From assembly GCA_907165065.1 (NCBI GenBank), contig OU015541.1, positions 12,019,001-12,083,000 of the forward strand: a DNA stretch of 64,000 nt, given 5' to 3'. Below the pieces are notes generated by a model, which was not told the DNA's origin, did not search any database, and saw nothing but the letters and a program-made list of their open reading frames with translations. Below, piece after piece: positions 26,041-36,570 of the stretch (position 1 is its first letter; every line of letters starts with the position of its first letter). A program made the position numbers and the translations under genes. Source of the DNA: Caprimulgus europaeus. Taxonomy: Eukaryota; Chordata; Aves; Caprimulgiformes; Caprimulgidae.

Positions 26041-26544
26041 TTGTGTCCAGTTCTGGGCCCCACAGTTCAAGAAGGACAGGGAGCTGCTGGAGAGAGTCCA
26101 GCACAGAGCCACCAAGGTGATGAAGGGAGTGGAACATCTCCCTCATGAGGAAAGGCTGGGGGAGCTGGGGCTCTTCAGCTTGGAGAAGAGGAGGCTGAGG
26201 GGGGACCTCATTAATGTTGATCAATATCTGAAGGGTGAGTGTCAGGAGGATGGAGCCAGGCTCTTCTCAGTGGTGTCCAATGATAGGACAAGGGGCAATG
26301 GGTGTGAGCTGGAACACAGGAGGTTCTGCTTAAATTTGAGAAGGAACTTCTTTCCTGTGAGGGTGCCAGAGCCCTGGGACAGGCTGCCCAGGGAGGGTGT
26401 GGAGTCTCCTTCTCTGGAGACATTCAAGACCCGCCTGGACGCCTTCCTGTGTGATCTCATCTGGGTGTTCCTGCTCTGGCAGGGGGGTTGGACTGGATGA
26501 TCCTTCGAGGTCCCTTCCAATCCCTGACATTCTGTGATTCTGTG
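26041..26544 (+). mobile_element. CR1 LINE, 5'-truncated copy
   Basis: About 500 bases of CR1 in plus orientation. The 5' edge lies near 26041, just before TGTGTCCAGTTCTGGGCCCC, a stretch well known from the ORF2 3' region. The 3' end at 26529-26544 is two perfect copies of the 8-bp unit ATTCTGTG, after the 3' UTR containing TGGACTGGATGATCCTTCGA. No target-site duplication is obvious, as is usual for CR1. It is about 94% identical by eye to the copy at 52798 (about 27 differences over about 425 aligned bases), so the two are one subfamily. Intact reading frame over its length suggests a fairly young insertion. Confidence 0.97.
26047..26500 (+). pseudogene. CR1 ORF2 C-terminal fragment, frame intact
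   Basis: This fragment covers the end of the CR1 ORF2 protein. In frame with codon 26117 it reads through [20 protein letters not shown], later [19 protein letters not shown], and [19 protein letters not shown], to a stop at 26498-26500. The endonuclease and reverse transcriptase catalytic domains are missing, so it is a dead 5'-truncated fragment and not a gene. It has no internal stop or frameshift from 26117 to the normal-looking end. The copy at 52798 is frameshifted at the matching place. Confidence 0.93.
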
Positions 26545-27630
26545 AACACTGTTAAGGAGAGATGTAACTCTGCACAGACAATAAAAATCCAGCATTTTGT
26601 CTGTATTAACACCCACTGATTTAAGGTAAAATATCTACCAAGTTCCTTCTAAGGTGCTTATCTGTGTAACATCAAGGTACCTTTCCAAACTAAGGAACCT
26701 TCATGATTAAGGCTCCACCAACCTGCAGAGATAACTGAACATCAGGTGTTGTTTCATTAATATATTTGATGAAAGATGTGTCTTTATGGTTGTCACTGTC
26801 TACAAGGCAGAATTAGGAATACCTTTAAAGGGGTCCCATTTTCAGAATAATTGATTGTGTTACTTTCTGCAATGCAGTCTGCACAAAAACATTTCTGGGC
26901 TTATAAAAGTCATTGCTACCCAAAATCTTGCCTGGACATCTCGAGTTTATAATACCTCAGAACTGGACAATACAGTCACAGAGAAAACACAAACTGGTCA
27001 CCAATCTCTCACTGGGAAATGATTCAGAGGGAAAGCAGCAAGTAATATCTGGGATATTACTGAAGCAACCCTCGTCCACTACTAAGGGCTGTCACCAACA
27101 TCAGTCTCAAAGAAAATTCATTTACCCTTCCTCCCTTTTTGGGTGGCTCTGGCACCCAAAGCTGAATTGGCAGGTTCAAGCATAACCTTCTTGATAATAC
27201 AAGTCAGTCTGTGATACATTCAAATCTCCAAGTCCAGAAAAAAACAACATGTTCATATGGTCAGAATTTAAACTATGAATATTTGAAGTAGCTCCATTTC
27301 AGCTTTCATATGTTTTAGTATGAAGGGCTTCAGCTGTCTGATGCATGGAGTGGGGAAAAAAAATATTGCAGGTGCTATTAAAAACACAAGTATTTTCTTG
27401 AAAAAGTTGGGTCTTGTCCCTCCTTACACTAATCAATATTTAATAAGTAATATGTTTATTTCATTACTGATGATAAACAGATCAATAAAAGGTTATTGCA
27501 TGATAACTTCCCATTGATATTGTAATCCTGTTTAGTTAATAAGCATCACTTCTTTGTGGACCACTGTTTGCACTACAGACATCATTGCAAAAGAGACAGC
27601 AAAGCAGAAATTGATGCAAGGAAAAACATA
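26545..27630. other. unique DNA, no gene seen
   Basis: AT-rich non-repetitive sequence downstream of the CR1. Frames of up to 90 residues (26913-27185) match nothing recognised. Confidence 0.5.
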
Positions 27631-27641
27631 CCCCCCCCCCC
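27631..27641. repeat. poly-C run (11 C)
   Basis: Eleven consecutive C on the plus strand, read directly. Its length is likely variable. Confidence 0.94.
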
Positions 27642-29159
27642 TCAAGAAATCATAAAATCTGGTTATTAATACACAGTGATGTTTTCAACCATTTCCAAAA
27701 GTGTGTTTCATTCAGATATTATTCCTCCTACTGCTGCAAAATGTGCTCAAAAAACACGAGAAATGCTTGTAATATTTACAAGATGTCATTGCAGTGAAAT
27801 ATTAATATATTTTCCACCTTGCAGAACAACAGTGTGTTCCTATTTCCACAGGAATATGCAATGGGTTTGTTAGAGCAATGCAGTGTGAACCCTGCAAGCT
27901 TTTCCAGCACACACATGGCACCCAACACTAACTGGGACCAACACCAATACCACTTGTGCTATGGTCACCCATTAGATTCAGACTTGGTCAAGCCTGAGGG
28001 GCTGACAGAGCAGCTACAATGGGGAAGTTTTACACAATCCAGACATGAAAGAGAGGAGAAGGGACAACACCATCCCAACACTATGATAGGCTACACCAGC
28101 ACCAAGCTTTGCTAGCCCAGCATGACAACCCACACAAGCAGGGACAGCAGATCACAGCATCTCCACCTCACTGCCAGGCAGCTGGTACATCAGAGCCTCT
28201 TCACGTTCCTGGTGATGAATTGGCTCCTTTCAGCTGTCAATTCCTCTTAATTTACTTGACCAGAGCTTGAGCAATATTGCCACCACCTTCAAATTATCTC
28301 AAGTTCAAAATAACTGCTGGGTAGAGACACAATTCACCATCTCACAAGTTCTACATTTTTAATGTCCCCTTACCTAATCCTTTGCCCTTCTGCAGCTCCA
28401 TAAGGGTGCTGAGAAAGCAAGCATTTTGGTCACAGATGGCCTCTAGGTTGGTTGAAATTAGCCAGATTTGGCAGTTGCATTTTGCCAACCCTGCCTTCCT
28501 GCTTAGAGGCAAACAAGCAGCAGCTCACTCCTTTCCTGGCCTCCTCCCAGGCCACATTCCCACAGAGAGAGCTGAAAGTCTCCTTTCCATTCCAGCCAGT
28601 CCTCAACTCAGCTGAGGTTTCCTGTTGTAGTTCTTCCCCAAGGCTTGATGTTGCCTCAGGTATTGAGGACAGGGTTGATTAATTTTCCAGAAGCTTTTGG
28701 ACTTTCTTTCCTCCAAGTTCACATGGAGGTTTATGGGCTCCATCAGGCAGACTGTCAGTGCTAATTCCCCCAAATCCTTGAGACAAAACATGTTATGCCC
28801 AACTTCTGGGGACCAAGGAAGAAGTAACACAAGTTATGTTCTCTATCTGGGACAACAGTAAATGTCCATGCTTTCTCTGTCTTTTAGCATCAAAGAAGAA
28901 CAGAATATGACAGATAGGAGTCTTTCCAACACTTTTAAATGCCTCACAGGCCAGCACTTGCTTTTATTGTTATTCTTATGCTTCTGACATAAACAGCATG
29001 GAATAAAAACAATGCTAATTGACAACAGCTTACAATATAAGTCAAATAAACCAAGCTCGAGACCAGTCAGAGTGGAAAGGTTTTAATTATCCACAATTTA
29101 AATCTAAGGATGAGGCTAGGAGTAAGTATACCCCAGGCCTATCTGCAAATCCCATAGCT
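27642..29159. other. unique DNA, no gene seen
   Basis: Overlapping short frames on both strands at 28382-28830 show no family signature. No repeat is recognised. Confidence 0.5.
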
Positions 29160-29245
29160 TCTTATTCCAGCATCCCACAGATGCCATGTTAATTATCATT
29201 AATAATTATTAACATCCTTGCAGTCATTCCTGTTAACACTGGAAT
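29160..29245. promoter_or_regulatory. TAAT/ATTA cluster, candidate homeodomain-binding element
   Basis: Around 29188-29214 the sequence is a near-palindromic run of TTAAT and ATTAA cores bounded by TGTTAAT and ATTAACA. A second GTTAAC lies near 29232. Dense, dyad-arranged TAAT cores are what homeodomain and HNF1-type factors prefer. In an AT-rich window chance is a serious alternative. Confidence 0.25.
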
Positions 29246-30180
29246 GTTAGAAACTAAAGAAATACACTTAAGATAGGTTGCTTGCCTTATTTGAATGAAG
29301 CATCCTTAATTTTGCAGGTTTGGGCTTTCTAATAGCTGAAGTTTTTGTCATTACTTGCCTGTTGTTTTCATTAGCTGATACTATTGGAAGTTAAAATACA
29401 CTCAAGACTACAACATTCATTTTACAAGTCTGCATAAGTAAGGCTTGGGTGTGTAACCTGCAATTAGACTAGAAAATGTACTATAAAGCGAGTTTAACAG
29501 CACTTGTAAAGACAAAGTCAGAATGTATCTGAGAGCTTTTTTCCTCCCTGTGTAACTTCAAGAAGTGAGACTTTACTAAAAGTAGTGTGAGGTAGGGAAA
29601 GAGTTGGAAGGAACATGAAAAGAGCAAGGAAAAGGGAAATGGGAAGACAGAAATATTTTAAATACCTATTCATATACCATGCACTCCACAGAACTAACAG
29701 GTATTGCAGCAGGTCTGCAAAACTAATGCCGTGAGGAACAGGTTTCTGACTGTGACAGCATGTCACCATGCCTGCTCTTACCCCAGAGGGAACATGCTCA
29801 AGTAGCACAGAGTTTATACAGGCCATGAATGAGCACAAACACAACTCAGTGACCTCCAGTGTCCTTGTCACCCACATGGGATATTTATGCATGTGAGGCT
29901 AATCTGAAGCCTCTCTCAGGCTCCCATTCATCATTAGCCCATCAGATGCTGTCTAGACCATATCTCTCTACCTGGATGCTTGCTAATCTTTGACTATTAA
30001 ACAGGGATAAAACTAAAATTTTACACCAGGGCCCTGTCACTCAACTATTTGGATCTACTTTGTGTCCAGCTCCTTGTGTAAGAGAGCTGAATATAACCTT
30101 CATCTCAGACTTGTCCTGTGCACACAATACCACTTAGCAAGAGCATATTCAATGTATATAACCATTCCCAGGTGATATAC
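29246..30180. other. unique DNA, no gene seen
   Basis: A 124-residue minus frame (29518-29892) has some hydrophobic stretches but no recognised domain, and its context is AT-rich noncoding DNA. Confidence 0.5.
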
Positions 30181-30365
30181 ATCAACGTGGGTCCACTCAG
30201 TTCAATGGAGTCACACCAGGTTACACCAGCTGAGGATCCGGCCCTATGTTTTCAAAGTACTCTATAAATTAATTAAGCTTTATAACAACCTTGCAAGGTT
30301 AAGCGGTACAGTTGTAAAGTGAAGTTGTAAAACTGCAAGAACTCCAAGCCAATGACACACTAGGA
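30181..30365. mobile_element. old decayed interspersed repeat, MIR/L2-like
   Basis: The stretch contains TTCAATGGAGTCACACCAGG, then CACCAGCTGAGGATCCGGCC. This resembles a motif common in reptile and bird ancient repeats. AGTACTCTATAAATTAATTA and ATAACAACCTTGCAAGGTTA follow, like the MIR/L2 'tcacaacaaccctgtgaggt' core. Divergence is high, so family and strand are uncertain. I rely on recalled consensus features only. Confidence 0.4.
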
Positions 30366-30494
30366 AATGCTAATTCCCATAGGGCAACTATCCTGATTGC
30401 TTTTCTTTTTAAATGTATGTTCCATCCTTCATTGGACAAAACCCATCTGTAAACTCCACAGAGCCAAAAATGGTTGTAGCATCAGGCTGCAGCA
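30366..30494. other. short unique stretch between old repeat fragments
   Basis: Nothing recognised. It may be further decayed sequence of the flanking repeat. Confidence 0.4.
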
Positions 30495-30560
30495 CTAAGA
30501 ATTGAACCTGGAAGCTCTGTACCTGAAACTACTGCAGGAACTAAGAGACCCAGTTGGGCA
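30495..30560. mobile_element. old repeat fragment with 'GAATTGAACCTGGAAGCTCTG' type 3' motif
   Basis: AAGAATTGAACCTGGAAGCT followed by CTGCAGGAACTAAGAGACCC resembles a motif seen at the ends of old MIR-like or related amniote repeats. The fragment is short and diverged. It lies 130 bases after another old fragment, so both could belong to one ancient insertion. Confidence 0.33.
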
Positions 30561-31619
30561 GCTGAAGTTGTATTGAGTTCATCCATCTGCTTAGCCTGGT
30601 CACAGAGAGAAGATAAGATGCTGAGTTGCCCTGCATTCATAACAACAGTCAAAGAGTTATCTTACTGCTACTAAGGCTAATAACTGCAACCACAGAAATA
30701 AAGTGTTAGGTTCTGTTAAGACTTCTTCCCTAGAGTTTAAAACAGCAGTGCATAGTCAGTAGAAGTCCTCCAGCTTACCATGTGCTTACAGAAGGCAGCT
30801 GGACACCAAAAGAAGTTTTGAAATTCACAGAAATGCCTCTCTTCCACACACTGAGCTGAAAAGGTTTGTATGTTCTTATTCAGTAAACACTGACAAAAAG
30901 ACTGAGACAGGAACAAGTGAAAACAAGCCCAAGAAGACTGAAGATTTAAAATCGATGAAAATAGCCCCAGAATCAACTAAACTCTCTCAGCACAACCCAC
31001 AACCACAGAATTTCGCCTGATAATTCCTGCAACGACCCAACTTCGCTGTTTCAAACCGTGTCTTTTTGGCCCATACCCACTCAGCCCTAACCCAACTCAT
31101 TGCACTGGAGGAAGGACCAGTAACATTAAACTTCTAGATTTGCTGTACTTGCAAAGGGTTTTTCTAGAGCCTGTGGTGAAAGGGCTTGGAAAAGCTCCTA
31201 GCATGATCTGCTTTTGCATACCTAAAACCTTAACCCAAATTACCCCATTACCCCATATCATATGTATCACTTTAGCCCCACAAAAATGCAGAACATCTTA
31301 TTCAGAACATCTTCCTAAGCCACAGATCAGAGTTCTGCCTGGCAAAGATGACTGAAGAGCAGCTGGAACAAACTCCACCACCAAAACAGCTCCTTCACTT
31401 CGACCACTGTGATCCTGCAGAACAGCATGTGGAGCAGGAGCAAGTCTTCAAAGGAACACCCTGAGCATCAGCTTGACTTTCAGCATCCAGAGCCACCTCA
31501 GGCCTTTATCCGAATGAACACAAACATCCCACCAAATGTAAATCCCAGCCTTTCAAAGACACAAGTGTTCACAGTTAGCAAACAAACTCGGGTGCAGCTC
31601 CAGGACTCTGCTGTGCCAC
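30561..31619. other. unique DNA, no gene seen
   Basis: Contains the 5' half of the longest open frame of the window (31409-32005, plus). No promoter, signal peptide or domain is recognised. See the separate entry for the CpG-retaining part. Confidence 0.45.
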
Positions 31620-31945
31620 ATGCAGCACGGAGGGTTTCCGGCTGTCGGTCGGAGTGTATAATGGGCCTGATTTATAGTTATCAGCGTGGGACTCGATTCG
31701 AAAGCTCAATCACCGTGACTTCTCACAGTGGGGTTTGCATGCTGCAACGGGTCTCAAAATTGGAGAGGAATTTACCTCCCGCTGCCGAACATTACATAAC
31801 AATCAACAGAAAACAAGCGGCGAGCAGCAGGAGGTCCCCGTCATTAGCCTGCACAGTCATGTTAATGGAGATGTACACACACTCATCTATCTGCACTTGT
31901 TATGGAGCTTGCCAGACTGTGGGATTACATGGCAAGAAAGACTCT
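31620..31945. promoter_or_regulatory. strong candidate conserved noncoding element, richest CpG block of the window
   Basis: Fourteen CpG fall in 31621-31860, far above the surroundings, with no simple repeat. TGATTTAT at 31668-31675 is the PBX-HOX half-site arrangement. TTATCA, TTTGCATGC, GTCATTAGCC, CATGTTAATGG and ACAATCAACAG follow. The block lies inside a 198-residue plus-strand open frame (31409-32005), and a second plus frame (31735-31947) is also open. Neither translation resembles a known family. It has the look of a deeply conserved developmental enhancer. An unrecognised exon is the alternative. Motif names are established, and function is inference. Confidence 0.42.
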
Positions 31946-34900
31946 AGGACAGGGAGAGAGACAAGATCCAGGCAAAGAGCTTCAAAATTCAAGTCAATCC
32001 ACTGAGATGACCACGTCAACATGAGAGATGGGGGTCTGGGAGGTCCAAATCTCACGTGTAGCAAGAACACTCACAAACACAGAGCTGTGTGTGACCTCAC
32101 GCATTGCAAAATGCTGCTTTACAGGAATAACAGCTCTGCCTTCACCTTGCTGCCTCTTTTGAGCCTGCTGCCAAGGTGACAGTTCCACCTCCATGGAAGT
32201 ATGCTATGTGCCCACCAACTTCTCCGAAGTTGTAAACTTCTATCAGAATGTCCACATTGGTCTGGATCCCAAAACAGTCACAAACTTCAATACCAATTAG
32301 ATGTTTCAGATTGAACATACAGTAGATCCTGCAGGTACTTCTGCTGTCTTGGCATACAGAAGGAAAGCAAAAACCTAATGTAATTTTAAAAGCCATCCAA
32401 AGCAAAGAGCTTGTTTAAACCTTGACACTTTGGATAGCTGCAGCTTTGTTTGCATATGATATATTGTGTTCAACACCAAAAAAGGGCTAAAAAAACACTC
32501 CTAAATCTCACAAGACTGAGGGACAAAATAGTCCCAGTTGTGGTATTTTTAATGAAAAAAGTGTTTGAACAAGACTTAAAGGTGAACCAAGTCAGCAGCA
32601 GCAAACAGCCATATCACACCTCTCTCTCCAGCAACCACTTTGACTTTTGTAAATACTCCCTTTTCCTCCCCAAGCTAGCAATTTATTTCCTCACACACAG
32701 GGTAAAACCAGCAAATTCATTCTAGAACTATGGAGTGTATAAGGTTAAGAAAAAGTCAAGACACTCGGAGTCCCTTTATGCTAATTTAGCATGAAGGAGG
32801 CAATCCATTTCCCCTTCCCAAACATCCACCAAATGCAGAGCATCTCTAATGGCCTGAGAGTTTTCTCTTTAACGTTTCAAATATTCTTCCTAAATCACTA
32901 AGTTATGGATCTATCTCATGTTATTTCTTTTAACAAAATCAGAAGTGACAGTTTTAAACAATCATTATGTTATAATCAACTGGAATGTCATTAGCTTTCT
33001 AGATTGAGAGCTCTGTTTTCTGATTAATACTGTGGTTCCTGTAAGAAACACTCTTATCTTAGCCACTACAACCAACCAGTACATCAACCTCACTGAGACA
33101 GACTATTTTTGCCCCCAGACTGATTACCAACTGAAAGAGAGGTCTCAACATTTCTCCTCTGCCCCCCAAAAAATCATTTTACATCTATTTCTCCCTATCA
33201 ATAAGCTGACCCAGAAATATTTGCAAACTATTGGTCATTTTATATTTCAAAATGAATAGCCCCCTGCAGAATTCAGCCACAAACTGATGCTTGCACAAGG
33301 ATTTGGAATGTATCTGTTGCAAGGACTAAACAGGACAAGAAAAAGCAGTTACAAGTGAAGAGTATCTTGCTTGCTTCCAAGTCTTTTTTAGACATCCCTT
33401 AACACAGAGAAAGCTGCCCTGCTTATCCATTTCAGTCCCCCTTTAACCTCAATACTCATATCAGGTTCATATGGGGAAATAAGCTGGCAGCACTCAGAGC
33501 TAAAGAACGATAAGGGACTGACACAAAACTGAATTAAGTGGCTAGATGCTGTTAGACTCTGCTTTAGCTGTGCTGAAGAGAGTTGCCTGTTCAGTGCATG
33601 TTCAATGATTCCTGAAAATCCAGTACCTAGCCATAACATCACTGAGTTCTTCTTATTCAATGTTTCTTCCCTCCACCCCTTCCAGACACATAAAGCCACA
33701 ACAACAGTTAGACTCTCTCTAGGGTATTATCTGTTGTGTCAGTGAATCATCTCCTTGTTCGTACCCTTCGTGTTTTTACTTTTGGGGAAGGAACAGACTT
33801 GTTTTGTTTCTGCACAAGTCCCACCATGGGAGCCATGACTAGCAATTACTAGCACAGCGATAAAATAAACTAATACTAGTAAAGAACTAAGACATACAAA
33901 CAACTAGGTTTCAAATATTTGTTTAGTTTAGTCTAAGCAAGGAGAAATTAAGCAATAAAATGCTTCTCTGCCAATTGTTCCTTGCTTTCACAGACAAACT
34001 CTTTGCTACAACATAGTTTGGGCCAGAAGCCCATCTCTAGGTTAGTGAACCTTAACTCAAAACAGCCAAGTGATGTCAGCTCAGGTAAGCCAAGGAACTT
34101 CTGCTTCCATTTAGATTGTTTTTCCTCTGGGAGTTCATCAGAAGTAATCTACCAAAAAGGCATATCAAAATGCTTCTTGCTGTAAGTCAACAGCAGCACT
34201 TCTTCACTATCTTACCGTCACTGTCATTGCATTACTACAGTCATTTAAAAACAAAACTCACTACGAACTCCTAAACAAAAAATAGTTCCTTGGAGAAGGG
34301 AGAGAAAACCAGTTCCATAAAAAGCACAGAAATAATCTTACTGATATTATCTGCAAGCAGTTAAAAATGCAGTTATCTCATTTTGTCACAACTCTGCCAT
34401 ATTTTATCTTCAGTTAAAAATTCTGCATTGTCTTAGTTCACCCAGGTTTGATACTCAGACACAAAAGTCTACTTTGACCAACCACTGTATGAAGTTCTTG
34501 AGCAAAAAGCACGAGCACTGAGAGCAGCCCTTGTGCTCACTGCTCATTGCCACGGTCAGCAGGGCTGCGGCCACATCAGGGGAGAACAGGGCTGAGCAAG
34601 GAAGCACTCGTCCTGCCCCGTATGATGTCCACACGGAAGGGACTGGCTGAGTTGTCACACCAGCACCCTTCCCTCTCCCCACCATCCATCGGTACCTGTT
34701 TGCTCAGCCCAGGGTTCCTCACTAGGGATTGCTGCAGTTGTGCTCTAGCAGCCTCGTGGAGCAGCATTGGCCAGAGCAGAGCATAATCTGGCTCTCTCCA
34801 CAGACCCAGAAATTCAGGAGTTGTATTCGAGCTCCACGGTTCAGCGCAGGAACTGGCCTTTTGCCACTCAAAGCAGCCACTGTGGAAATCAAGACCTCCA

Positions 34901-35913
34901 ATTCTGCAAGACAATACTAACTCCCACGTTTCCATGGACAGCAGTGACAATTTCAAGCAGCACAAGACTTTGCTTTTAGCATATCAAAAGCATATCCTGG
35001 GCAGGGTCAGGACATACATCAGTCAGGAGAAAAATATTTTAACTGCCTTTTACTCTTGTTTTTACCATGTTTAATGTTGTGCAACTGTGTCAAGCACCTA
35101 TAGCTTAAAAAAGCAATATGAATCCCACTTAGTACTGCTTGTGGAGACAGCAACCAAGTAGAAAGGAGGGGCAACAAGAGATGTCACATTGCAGCACAAG
35201 CTGCTTTGTGACCAGCTTTAAACACTGTGTTTTGTTATCCATAGTCAGACTACACAGTGAAGTCAATGGATGGTGAAGCCCCATCCTGCAGTGCACTGGA
35301 GTGCCAGTGAATCAAAAAGGCATTAGGGGAGACATTATCTGTTTTAAAATTTGAAGTTAGCAATTTATAGTCCAGCCGAAGTACAACTGGAACTGTGCTG
35401 TATATTCTCGCATGCCACCTACTGGTGCCTTGTTTATCTATCAAGTGCATTATAGAGAAAGCCACATATACCTGGCACATTTATGAACAGTGGTCAAACT
35501 CATTTTTGAATGGATTTGAGTGGGGAAGGCACAAAGGTCAGTTCAGAAAACAGGAGGCCCTCGTTCAAGTACCTTAAAAGATGATTGATTATTATTGCTG
35601 ATAACTTCAGTCATGAACCAAGACCGCACAAAGATTGTGAAAACAACTCGGAAGGATTCAGGATAGAAAATGCTGAGCAGTACTAACAGATCTTCTGGGA
35701 GAAGGGAAGGAAAACCAAACAACCCCACACATACACACACCAAGAGATGACATGAGAGCAAACCTCTCCTTACTACTCTCCAGAATGCTGCTCCTCCTTC
35801 CATCCCACTGCCAATGTGCTTATCACTGCCCATGATGATATTGGCATTATGAGCATTTTCTTGGCCGTGCATTACAGGAAAAAAAGTCTTGTCTAATCAA
35901 CCTAAACTACTTT
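31946..35913. other. unique DNA, no gene seen
   Basis: AT-rich except for a GC-richer patch at about 34540-34860. There overlapping frames of up to 129 residues on both strands reflect few stops rather than a gene. No repeat element is recognised. Confidence 0.5.
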
Positions 35914-35955
<42 letters not shown>

Positions 35956-35996
35956 TATATATGTATGTGTATATATATATGCATATATGTATATAT

Positions 35997-36030
<34 letters not shown>
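35914..36030. repeat. compound TA/TG microsatellite
   Basis: About 117 bases of TA repeats are interrupted by short GTATGTGTGT-type blocks near 35931-35946, 35963-35970 and 35981-35990. It is prone to cruciform formation and length change. The open frame through it, with repeated Ile-Tyr, is an artefact of the repeat. Confidence 0.97.
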
Positions 36031-36031
<1 letters not shown>

Positions 36032-36169
36032 AAAAACAGGAAAAACAAGAGCATGTCCTCCTTTATTTAAAAGAAGACCTGTCAGGTTCTGACCTAAGTC
36101 TAACCAAAAGGAGGGATGGGGAGAGGAAGAGGGGAGCAGAGAAAAATCAATGAATCTACACTAATAAAG
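36031..36169. other. short unique stretch
   Basis: Purine-rich sequence (GGAGGGATGGGGAGAGGAAG near 36111-36130). Nothing recognised. Confidence 0.4.
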
Positions 36170-36570
36170 GTTATAGGAGTAAAATTTACGCTGGATGCAA
36201 GTATGATCCTGTAGTCTTTTTATTTTTTTGGCATGCTGCCCCAGCATGATTTACGTCAAGATAACATGATGGAGCCTCCACCATTGAAAGGAATTAAATA
36301 AAAATGCAATAAAGGAGTACAAAATCAATCCGCTTACAGTTTTGTTTAATAAAAATTCATGAAGGATGGGCGGGCAGGCCCATAAGAAATACACCAGTTC
36401 AATGAGGGGGCTCTATCAAGCCCATAGCCATTAGAGTGTAGCAGCAGGATAGGATTATTGAACATTAGCATGAGTTAGCTGTGTGCCAGTGTGTTGAATA
36501 TGCCTCAGTTCCCCCATCATTCCAAGCTCTGTCATTGCTGCCAGTCAATAGCGTATCTATCACCTGAAAT
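36170..36570. promoter_or_regulatory. candidate conserved noncoding element with CRE-like and A/T-rich Hox-like motifs
   Basis: TTACGTCA at 36251-36258 is one base from a full cAMP-response element. Nearby lie TTAAATAAAAATGC, TTTAATAAAAATTCATG, CAATCCGC and AGCGTATC. No open frame of note crosses the block and no repeat is seen. The absence of any coding-like frame, together with mixed, motif-dense sequence, fits a distal regulatory element. This is inference from motifs and texture. Confidence 0.35.

Noticed and set aside
35929..36153. Ile/Tyr-rich frame
   Set aside because: It is a direct translation of the TA microsatellite.
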